Below are positions 54,745-64,000 of a stretch of 64,000 nt of DNA, piece by piece (the first letter of the stretch is position 1; each line of letters opens with the position of its first letter). Made by a program: the position numbers and the translations under genes. Under the pieces are notes generated by a model. That model ran no database searches. It saw nothing but the letters and a program-made list of their open reading frames with translations, and was not told the DNA's origin. The DNA is from Lichenostomus cassidix (taxonomy: Eukaryota; Chordata; Aves; Passeriformes; Meliphagidae), in the NCBI GenBank assembly GCA_008360975.2, contig CM039199.1, forward strand, positions 3,984,530 through 4,048,529, written 5' to 3'.

Positions 54745-57700
54745 TTAGAGGAGAATCGTCCAGGAGTCACAGACCTTTACAAAAAAGTTGAACAGAGAAG
54801 CTGTGTTAATGTATAAAGTTCAAAACTATTTAACAGGAAAATTATTGATTTAACAGACATGTAGATGTGGCACATGGGGATGTAGGTTAGTCATGGCCTT
54901 GGCAGTGCTGAGGGAATGGTTGGACTTGATCTTAGGGGGTCTTTTCCAACTTAAACAAAAAAAATAAAAACAAACTTGAACTTCGTCTTTTCCAATGAAA
55001 CTCTATATGAAATGCTCTGCCCTTATCACTGCCCTCACATGGCTTTTGCAGAGCAAAACACATGCCAGCTCTAGCTTGAGCCAGAGGGCTGCTGTGTGTT
55101 CTCTGAGACGTATTTTGAGTTATTTTTAAAACTTTTTTTTTATGAACCACTTATCTGAACAGATGCTGCACACAAGACTTGGAACTTGTTGGCTAAGGTC
55201 TCTGACAAAGGTAAGGCACTAAATTTGACAGGTCCTTGAAAATTCCCTAATCTAGCAGCTAAAGGTGTTTGGCTCTTCTCTTTTATGGTTACTGGTGGTC
55301 AAAGGTAAAGCCATTTCCCAGGAATTTTGTGGAAAAAACAGCCACACAAACCCCTGATGTCAATGAGCTTGTGGTTTCTGCCTCTGTAATTGAGACATGG
55401 ATCCAAGCAGGGATCCTTTCCAGGAACGTGACATTTACACTCACCGAGCAGCTCATGAGCAGACTGGTTTCCTCCTCCATGCCACTGGTGACTGTGAACT
55501 CAGGGCTGTGCAAACACCTCTGGCTGTGCTCTGTCAAGGTGCTCTCCAGAAGTGACCGGAGCTTCCCTTCTGTCATATCCTGAGGATAATTGAGGAAGAA
55601 TCAGCTACATTCCTGGCTGGAGCTTAAAGCTGCATCTGCAGCAGCAGAGATGCCACACATAGGGTGCCACAGCACAGCTTACCTGGGTGCTGATGTATAA
55701 TCCACACTGGCAACAAACCAAGTGAGCCTTCACAGTCAGGTTATTCCTGGGAAGAGCAGACGGAGCATCATGACAACCAGAACAAGGGTAAATTTTAGCC
55801 AAACAAAACCCAAAAAACAAACAAAAAATAAAAAAAATCCAAAAAACAAACCACCAAAAGAAGAAAAAAAAAAACAAACCACCAAAACAAAAACAACAAA
55901 AAAACCCACCCTCAAAACCTAAAACCAACCAACCAAAAAAAAAAAAACCAAACCCTAAAAAAACCAAACAAAAACAAAGAAAACCAACCAAAAAACCCAA
56001 ACCAAAAAACCACAAACAACCCCCCATCCCCCTTTAGATTTGGATTATTACTCAGACGTTTTCATTTTGTTGCAATGAACAGCAGCCTCTCTCTGCACAT
56101 CTCTAAGCCCAAACTGCTGTAGGGGATCAGGGAATCTGATTCCAATGCCAAGAGCTTTCTTACTTCCTACACACTGGGCAGATGACCCTGTCAGTGGCAT
56201 CCAGGCCCTCGAGCATGGCGTTGAGACATTCCTCATCGAAGCGCAGGCTCCGCTCGTACTCCTCGATAACCAACTGCTCTGCAACAACACAGCACAGCAA
56301 AACACCCTCAGGGATTGCCTGGGCAGCACAGGCCAAGCTGCTGGGCAGATGTAGGCTGGGGTGGGTATGAGTTTCTAAGAACTTTTATTCCTTTGAGCCA
56401 GATTTCTACACTTGGTGAAGTCATTCCCGCTAATCCAGTTTTTCTTATGGCTCAGCCAGCCTTGTAACTTCTTTCAAAGTCTTTCCATTTTGCAGCCAGC
56501 ACTTTAGAAACATTCTGAATTGATTTATAAAGGTTCCCATAGCTCCCAGTCACCTCAATCCTGTTTCTCTGGCTCTTTCTCAGAGCCTGAAGGTTTCTAA
56601 GGAGGCTCTTCCCCTGTATCATATGGTTTGCAAGAACCAAGGAGTGCAGCCTCAGCTATTCTGCATTACTAGGAAGTCAGGAATATTACACATCAAATAC
56701 AAGTGAGAAAATTTGTAAAGATCTTACGTTGCAAGATCAATTCTTGTTGGATCTCTTCCAGCACTGCCAATTCATCAGGGTCCTCTGGCATCTGAAAGGT
56801 GAATCAATCAGTGATCCTCCCATTCCAGCCATTTTCTCACTTTCAGCACCTGACTGAGCTGTCACTGCAACATAAATTCACTCTTACTCTCCTGTCTAGT
56901 AAATCTCTGTATTTGCAAACCTAAGCACTCACTGTGGGAAGCAATCTGTACTCTAATCACACATTCAAAGCCAGCCAGAATGGATCCAAGCACAGCCAAG
57001 AACTTGCTTTTTAAGACATTCAGCTTTCATTCCCATTCTCAGGAGAGGGAAGTGACAGCCCAGCTATAAAAACCACAGATGAGGAAACCAACCCTTCGCT
57101 GTGATCCACAGGCTGTTTGTGAAGGAAATAAGGAAGTTCCCCACTGTTGGGCCTAAGGGCACTTTCACAGCTCAACACCCTGCCTGAGCTGTAGAAACCC
57201 TGAAGCTCTTGAGTTCTGTCAGCTCTAGCAAGAGGCTGAAATCAGGCCGGCAGGGAGCTGTGTTTGACACTCCTGTGTCACAGGGCTCCAGGCACTGACC
57301 TGCTCCATGGGCTCCTCTGGGCGCAGGCCGGGCAGGCTGTCCCGCAGCTGCTGCCACTCCTGCTCCATCACCTCCCGCACCAGCAGCGCTCCCGGCGCAG
57401 CCCCGCTCGGCCCATCCCCGGCCTGGCGGTACCGCTCCAGCAGCTTGGCCCGGCTGCTCCTCAGCCGCTCCAGGCAGCGCTGCGGAGAGAGCAGAGCCGG
57501 GGCTGTCAGCGCAGAGGCGGGAGGGACACGGGGGATCGAGGGGAATGGGGAGACACGGCGGGAGTGTGTCACGGGGCGACACGGGGCATCCCTGAGGGGG
57601 ACAGGGCGGGACGGGGGAGGCACCGGGGGAAAGACACGGGGGTGGGGGATGGAGCGGGGCCAGCCCTGTGCCGGAGGGGCTGCAGGGGAGTTGGATGACA

Positions 57701-57955
57701 GCTCCCACCGGGGTTCGCGGCACGCTGGGCGCTCGCAAAGGGGGCTAGGGACGCTGTTGGGATAGAAGTCTGGGTCGACGCGCGGTTCACCCGGCCCAGC
57801 GGGACCAGATCGGCCGGCCCTGGAGGAGCCGGAGCGGGCCCAAAGGAAGAGAAAGCCCACGTCCCGCCCCCGCTCACCCTGCGGTACGTCTCCCTCCAGG
57901 GCGGCCCGCCGGGGCTCTTGTACCGCGCCCGGTGCCGCTGCAGCGGCGCCTCCAT
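54745..57955 (-). CDS. RPAIN: RPA-interacting protein
   Basis: RPAIN carries replication protein A into the nucleus. Seven exons on the minus strand: 57955-57878, 57479-57300, 56791-56728, 56278-56164, 55746-55683, 55579-55445 and 54774-54745. All have AG/GT borders and join in one frame of 221 residues (human 219). The N-terminus has the basic SPGGPPWRETYRR and RCLERLRSSRAKLLERYRQ segment, followed by an acidic helical middle (EIQQELILQQQLVIEEYERS). The C-terminal zinc-finger region has CPVC (141-144), CCQC (157-160) and C189/H191 (CLHSPEF), then SLLMSC. The last exon is only 30 coding nt (VCDSWTILL and TAA), matching human ACDTWAVIL. Reading through the exon 6 donor would give a different tail. 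Confidence 0.93.
54866..54960 (+). mobile_element. CR1-like 3' end fragment
   Basis: The fragment contains 'gtggcacatggggatgtagg', 'gtcatggccttggcagtgct', 'ggaatggttggacttgatct' and 'gggtcttttccaactta', in CR1 3' end order, upstream on the + strand of RPAIN exon 7. Confidence 0.75.
55796..56030 (-). repeat. A/C-rich simple repeat in RPAIN intron 4
   Basis: Roughly 235 bp of AACCAAAA-like sequence on the + strand, so the RPAIN transcript is GGTTTT-rich here. Confidence 0.9.
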
Positions 57956-58067
57956 CGCGCCGGGCCCGCAGCGCGCCGGGCCGCGGGGCACGCCGGGAAA
58001 TGTAGTCCGCGGGAGGCGGCGCGGATTGGCCGCGCGGGCGGTGACGTCAGGGCGGCGGCGCGGGGCG
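57956..58067. promoter_or_regulatory. Compact bidirectional RPAIN/NUP88 promoter
   Basis: Only 112 bp separate the two start codons. The interval holds a ZNF143-like element on the minus strand (57988-58006, reading ACTACATTTCCCGGCGTGC), an inverted CCAAT box (ATTGG, 58025-58029) and a perfect CRE TGACGTCA (58042-58049). It is GC-rich and TATA-less. The start sites must lie inside or very near these elements. Confidence 0.8.
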
Positions 58068-61000
58068 ATGGCGGCCGAGTGCGGCCCGGCGGAGCAGTGG
58101 CGCGCGGCGCTGCCGCAGCACGCGCTGTTCGGCCGCCTCCGCGAGCGCGCGCCCGCCGCCCCCCGGCCGCCGCGGCTCCGCGACCTGCTGTGCGGGCTGG
58201 GCGCTGACCTGCTGCTCTGGGACGAGCCCGCCGCCGCCCTGCTCGCCATCGGCCTGCGCCGCCTCGGAGGCACCGACCCCGCCGCGCTCGGCCGGTACCA
58301 GGTGGGGCCCGCGCCGAGGGGCGGCGGGAGGGCGGGGAGGGGGGCGTGTGAGGGGATGGTGTGGGGTGAGGGGATGGGGGGCCGGGGAGGGTGAGAGTTG
58401 AGGGCAGGAGAGGCTGGGCGGGCGGTGTGAGGGGATGGGGAGGTGTGAGGGGGTAGGAATGAGGCGGCGTTGTGAGCAGCGGGACAGGGGTGGGGGCGTC
58501 GGGGGTGTGAGGGGATGAGGGGTCGTGTAGGGAGGAGCTGGGTGTGAGAGGGTTGGTGCCGTGAGGGGATGGGGGGCTGTGTGGAGAGGGCAGGGGGGAT
58601 GTGAGGGGATGAGGGCCATGGTGGGCACGGCGCTGAGGGGATCTGTTCCCTGAAGGCCCCTGGCTGGTTCATCGCCCCTCAGCCCGCCCTGCGGGGTGTT
58701 TCCCCAAGGAACCCTGCTTTGTGCCACGGAGCCGGGCTGTGCCTCATTCCGTGCCGTGTAAATCACCATCCAAAATAAAGATGAGCTGTACTTCCGCGAG
58801 TGCTTTGAGCGGCTTGTGCTTCCCTGTAACATTTGCATTTTCAGACCCTTCTGTGCATAAACCCGCCCCTTTTCGAGGTGCACCAGACGCTGCTGAGCCC
58901 CGCCCAGCACCATGTGGCGCTCATTGGGACCAAGGGGCTCATGGTGCTGGAGCTGCCCAAGCGCTGGGGCAAGAATTCCGAGTTTGAAGGTGGGAAATCC
59001 ACGGTGAACTGTAGGTGGGTGAGACCTCAGGTGGTTACTGACATCCTTATCCTGCCACTGTTCCTCCACAGCTTCCCTTTCTTGGGGTTGGACAGATACA
59101 GGAGACACTGGGGGAAGGTACAAGTTGTATTGGAGTTGTGGAGGTAGTCACAAATGAAGTTATTTTCACTCAAGTACTTGCTGATTGTCAAGTGACCCAA
59201 ATTAATGACCTTCTAAACTTGTTGCAATTGCTGAGGAGCAAGATGCTCCTCTGTAGCATTCTCTGGCGTTTCACAGAGTCATGGAATAGTTTGGGTTGGG
59301 AGAGATCTTAAAGGCCAGCAAGTTCCAACCCCCTGCCATGGGCAGGGACACCTTTCTCTATCCCAGGTTGCTCCAAGCCCTGTCCAACCTGGCCTTGGAC
59401 ACTTCCAGGGATGGGGCAGCTTCTCTGAGTCTTTCAGCTGTGGCAGCTAAAAGCAGATATCCAGGGGGAAATAACAAAGGCCTTCAAGTTGAAGCTGGCT
59501 GTCCAATTTTCAGAGTAGTACAGATAAAGACTTTTAAACCTTTTCACTGTGTCTCTAGCTCCTCTTGCCCCCACTTCCCTTTAGAAGTAGCTCATGTGTT
59601 CCTGGTCACAGTGCAAGTTTCTGCTCTGTATTCCAGCACCATTCCTATTGCGGAACGGTTCTTCACCAGCTCGACATCCCTGACTTTAAAGCATGCAGCC
59701 TGGTATCCCTGTGACACCTTGGAGCCCCACATTGTGCTCTTGACCTCAGATAACACCATAAGGTAAAACCCCTTTGTGGCTGATTATCTTAAGTGGATTT
59801 TTTTTTTTTTGTCACGTCCAGTCTTGATTTGTCACTATATATTTTTATCCTGCCATTCTTACCAGAGTTAGCGATTAAAAAATAGGATGGGAGGAATTTC
59901 AGACTGAGAGCAGCTGATGTTCCTTCATCAGTGGGGAATGTGCAGCAGTGCCCATGAGTGAACATGGCTGCTGTTTCTTTGCTCCAGGTTTTACAGTCTG
60001 AAGGTGCCTCAGACACCCATCAAAGTGATTGCGCTTTCAGACACCGAGGAGGAGACTCTGACAATCAAAAAAGGGTTGGTGTGGCTTCTTGTATTTTGAA
60101 ATGCTTTTGCAGAATAAGCTCAGGATTTGCAGTTGTGTTTTTAATGAGTGATAAATCTGCCTGAAAATCTGATATGAATTCTTTAGTGCTAGCACTTCTT
60201 GATAGCACAGTATCTGCACTTTTCCTTTTCTCTCTCCTTCTCTCTCCTTCTCTTTCTTTCTCTCTCTTCTTTTTCTCTTTTCCTTTCCCTTTCTCCTTTC
60301 CTCTCTCTCTTCTCTCCCCCATCCTTCTAAAACAAAGTGGTGACAAACTGTACTATAAAGTGTTTGTCAGAAAAACACATGTTGCCTTTAAGATGGAGTT
60401 TAGAAGGGGTTTTTAAGTGAGGAATGTAGAAAATAGATAATCTTTTTATTTCTCTCTTGGCCCAGCTGGGAAGGAAAATCTTGCACCACAAAGTGATGTG
60501 CCTCAGAGGAAGTATGAGTACCACCTCCTCTTGTATCCTCTGAAGCTTTGGGGGCACTGCAGAACTGATGTGCCATGAGAAGGCTGTCACTTACACCCTT
60601 TTGTTGCTGGCAGTGGCGTGTGGCAGGGCGCTGCTGGATGGGGGTTTGGCAGGAATTTGGCAGCACAGCCATCAGGATCATGTTGAACACTGTGCTCTCA
60701 GTCCTTGCTAACCACAGCTCCTGTTCTCCCCTGTGCCAGGAGAGCCTACACAGCATCCCTGGGGGAGACAGCCGTGGCCTTCGACTTCGGGCCGCAGGTC
60801 CCGGTGCCAAAGCACATCCTGGGCCAGCGTGGCAGCGAGGAGGTGCTGGGCTACCCTCTGTACATCCTGTATGAGAATGGAGAGACCTTCCTCACCTACA
60901 TCAGCCTGCTCCAGAGGTAGGGGCACACTCACCTCAGGGCTCATGGGGTGCTTGGTGTTTGTACAGTGGTAGGGTGGGAGAGCCACCTCTCAGCTTGGCT

Positions 61001-64000
61001 GGGACTCTGAGGGATGCTGGGCTGGGTTCTATTGTATTGCAGCCTCTTCTGTCTCTCTGGCAGTGCTAATAGACTGAAATCCAAAACCAGCATGTCATCC
61101 TTTTTCATGCAGCCATGTGGGTGCAGTTTCTACCACTGAGAATCCCCTGGGTATTTTTTACCATGAAAACTCTGACACAAAGACACAGGGATGTGAAAAG
61201 ATCATTGGGTCTAGTGGGATTTAGGTCTCCAAGGCCCTGAGTTATTTGACAGCCATGGGAAGTCCCCTTGCACAGCTGGTGTTGGGAACTAACACATCTT
61301 CCTTGCAGCGCTGGCAGCCTCGGGAAGCTGCTGGGCCCCCTGCCCATGCACCCAGCTGCAGAGGACAACTATGGCTATGATGCCTGTGCTGTGCTGTGCC
61401 TGCCCTGTGTCCCAAACATCCTGGTCATTGCCACCGAGTCGGGAATGCTCTACCACTGCGTGGTGCTGGATGGGGAAGAGGACGATGAGCAGGTACCTTG
61501 TCTTGTTTGGGATTTTTCTATAGGCATTGTTTCTTTCATCCAAGTTCCTGGCTGCAAGGTGGCAGGATGCCTGGAAGTGCACGCCAAGTGACAAAGTTGC
61601 ATTCTTTTGGGATGAAGTAGTGGGTCTTCCCCCTGTTCCAGCTAGTCCCTGGGGCTCTCTGATGCTTTTATTTTAAATCTCAGTCCTGTGTACCCTGACA
61701 GTAGATCAGTTTTTGATCAAACTTATAATAAACTAATTTTAAAAGGATCTTGTAAGAAGAAACCTTGATTTTGAATTAAATTTTTTTAGGTTAAAAAAAA
61801 ACAAAAACAAAAGAAGGAACTTGAACAACATTCCTTGACAATTAATATTCTTGCTTTGTAACTCTTTCTTGATGCTATTTATGCTGGCATTCCTATTTAA
61901 ATGATGTCTCACAAAAGAATTCAATACTCTTTACAGTCAGAAAAGTCCTGGGACCCAAGATCTGATCTCATTCCTTCCCTGTACGTCTTTGAATGTGTTG
62001 AGCTGGAACTTGCACTGAAGCTGGCAACAGGAGATGAAGAAGATCCTCTGGAGTCTGACTTCTCTTGCCCAATCAAGCTGCACCGAGGTAGGGTTGTTGT
62101 TCAGCTTGTGGCTTTTTATTCCAGGCATTTAGGATCTAGCTATTTGCATGTTCTTATTGGTGTCAGACATGTAGAGGGATTAGAGTAAGGATTTGTCTGA
62201 TGGCCTCAATAAAGCTGTGGAAGGAGCAAGCCTGGGAGGAGCTGCAGTGTTTGCTCAAGGGCAGATTACACATGGTCACATAGTACTAAATCCTGTCAGC
62301 TGAGAGTTATAAAGTAGAAGTTGCTGCATCTGTGCTGACCTGTGAGTATGAGGGAGTGCTGTGGGGAGGGTGATCCTGAGGGAAGAACCTGCTTATCCCT
62401 TGGAAGTGTGGGCAGGAGGAAGTGTTTGGGTCTTTGGGAACAAGCAGCTTGTCAGAATACTGCTCTGCTAGCTTTAAAAATGTGCCCTTGAAAACGTAGG
62501 GATTGATACAGATGTGGTGCAACAGGAAGAGTTCAAAACAATTCAGCAGGTATTTCAGACTCCAGTAATGTGGCTCACACATGTAGCTCTGTGTCTGGAT
62601 GGGGACAGGCTGGTGCTTGACCAAGATCTTACTTGACTGGACACTAAGCTGATACACAAGCTCAGCAGTGCAGGTGTCAAGGATGAGTTTTTCTCAGTTC
62701 AGTGCCTTCTCTTACATTTTCTGTTTCAATTTCAGATCCCAAATGTCCTTCTAGGTACCACTGCACACACGAAGCTGGTGTCCACAGTGTGGGCTTGACA
62801 TGGATCAATAAACTGCACAAATTCCTTGGTTCAGGTGAGTGAGGGCAGTGAGGAACAGCTGTGACAGGCTGGTGGATGCAGGTAGTTCCAAATCCCTCAC
62901 CTTGCAAAGTGGGTCTGATGCATCCTGACATGTCTCTTTGCAGATGAGGAAGACAAAGACAGCTTACAAGAGCTGGGAGCAGAACAGAAGTGCTTTGTTG
63001 AACATATTCTTTGTACAAAACCACTGCCATGCAGGTAAAAAACCAAACCCTTTCTCAATTGCTTTCAAATCAGGGAGTTTGTATGAAAAATATTTATGAT
63101 ATGTCATCTGCTGCATTCTTGCCATTAAAGTGATAAACTAAGCTCAAAATAATTCAAATAATACAACTAAGCAATTTGTGTATCAGGATTCTTAGTGCAC
63201 AGTTAGGGTAGTAGCTTAAATTCTTGTGTTACTGTGTGAAAACCATCTGTCTGCAGAAATTTCCTCTTCCATTTACCTGAGCGTGGAGCTTTTACAAAAG
63301 AGTGAACATGCACAGCTTCAGGAAGAACTTTCCTGACTTGGTAATTTTTGTGTTTTCTTCCCTTCAGGCAGCCTGCTCCAATTAGAGGATTTTGGATTGT
63401 TTCTGACATCCTGGGGCCCACAATGATTTGCATCACCAACACCTATGAGTGCATTACAAGACCACTCTTGTACGTGGTTCTCAGCTGGTTTGAAGTTCAT
63501 GCATGGAAAGGACCTCAGGATAGTCCTATCTTTCAGTTACTCTTTGACTGTTTCACCCCAAGCTTCTGCACTTCTTAAGATAAACAGTGTGAAATTTTGC
63601 TTTCTGAACACTCCCTGGCTGAGCACTGAAGTCTTATTACCGTAGTTACCTATTACTGATAAAGTGTTTGTAGGGGATATAATTAATCATGTCACTTTTA
63701 GTGAGTATTAGGACATGAGTTGCATCAAAATGTTCTTGATGGTGTTGTTGAGGTTTTACAGACAGTGGTGTGGATATTCTTAGTGGGCCACTGAGGTTAT
63801 GTTTGCATGAAAGGGGAAAAAAGAAGTAGGATTTTAGTTTGTGCTTCCAGGTACTTTCTTTGGAGGTAGTGGCAAAGATACAGAGTAGTGTAAATGTGCA
63901 TTTGCACAATGAAATGAACACCCTGGGGGGAGGACATTATTTTCAGTTTATTTTTTGCAGGACACTGTTTAATGTAGGACAGGTACCATCAGCAGAGCCA
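58068..64000 (+). CDS. NUP88: Nuclear pore protein Nup88, 5' part (continues past the window)
   Basis: Nup88 is a cytoplasmic-face nucleoporin that partners Nup214 and Nup98 and acts in CRM1-dependent export. Exons: 58068-58301, 58845-59014, 59637-59762, 59988-60074, 60740-60916, 61309-61492, 61937-62087, 62736-62834, 62944-63034, 63368-63469, and probably 63961 onward. Family blocks are [75 protein letters not shown] and [20 protein letters not shown], which form the N-terminal beta-propeller. Exon 1 is diverged and GC-rich, as in mammals. The coiled-coil C-terminal half is outside the window. The eleventh exon ([14 protein letters not shown]) is less certain because this segment is poorly conserved. 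Confidence 0.93.
58310..58645 (+). repeat. G-rich degenerate minisatellite in NUP88 intron 1
   Basis: Repeats of the kind GTGTGAGGGGATGGGG run for about 330 bp on the coding strand just after exon 1. Runs of three or more G are dense enough for G-quadruplex or R-loop formation. Confidence 0.85.
59272..59436 (-). mobile_element. CR1 LINE 3' end fragment in NUP88 intron 2
   Basis: Reverse-complement CR1 tail: 'cacagagtcatggaatag', 'tgggttgggagagatcttaa', 'aaccccctgccatgggcagg', 'aagccctgtccaacctggcc', 'acttccagggatggggcagc'. Confidence 0.88.
60217..60322 (+). repeat. CT-rich microsatellite in NUP88 intron 4
   Basis: About 105 bp of imperfect (CTCTTT)-type repeat made almost only of C and T. 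Confidence 0.9.

Noticed and set aside
55605..56027. 140-residue Phe/Gly-rich minus-strand frame
   Set aside because: It is a translation of the A/C-rich simple repeat in RPAIN intron 4.
57569..59123. Long minus-strand frames (358 and 367 residues) over the NUP88 exon 1-2 region
   Set aside because: They run through the G-rich minisatellite and the promoter. Their composition is Pro/Ser/His-rich from the repeat, and they show no gene structure.

Overview
This window looks like nuclear DNA from a bird, probably a songbird. The genes are spliced vertebrate genes with short introns, and the interspersed repeats I can recognise all look like avian CR1 LINE 3' ends. The right two-thirds holds a gene block in the order I recall for human 17p13.2: MIS12, DERL2, DHX33, C1QBP, RPAIN, NUP88. 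Species and chromosome cannot be fixed from the sequence alone.

Layout. Positions 575-15069 hold the last six coding exons of CAMKK1 (+), including a 7.6 kb final intron; a long 3' UTR probably follows, to a poly(A) signal at 19802. Positions 19860-28235 hold three tandem copies, plus a truncated fourth, of a duplicated block of about 2.6-2.75 kb. Each full copy carries one apparently intronless gene for a single-pass membrane protein of 448-521 residues that I do not recognise. Each gene has its own TATA box and its own upstream minisatellite of 41-bp units, each unit centred on a cAMP-response-element-like octamer. Positions 28236-33468 have no gene I can support. MIS12 (-) and DERL2 (+) share a CCAAT-rich bidirectional promoter. 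DHX33 (+) and C1QBP (+) follow. RPAIN (-) ends tail to tail with C1QBP and starts head to head with NUP88 (+), which runs off the right edge.

How the genes relate. The conserved genes have housekeeping-type jobs (kinetochore assembly, ER-associated degradation, an RNA helicase of ribosome synthesis, a mitochondrial matrix protein, RPA nuclear import, nuclear pore) and CpG-rich promoters, two of them bidirectional. The triplicated family is different. It has a TATA promoter, 5' leaders under about 40 nt, poly(A) signals within 20 nt of the stop, protein-coding repeats that vary in number between copies, and an upstream array of 13-14 intact octamers per copy. Nearly all the octamers read TGACATCA or TGATGTCA, the two products expected from deamination of the CpG in TGACGTCA. 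One intact TGACGTCA survives at the same place in every copy. I infer a young, fast-evolving, possibly male-germline gene family controlled by CREB/CREM/ATF factors. This is the most likely undescribed system in the window.

Other notable signals are two consecutive U12-type introns in DERL2, three perfect TFIIIC B-box matches upstream of C1QBP with no tRNA around them, and a stop codon overlapping the donor of the last CAMKK1 intron.
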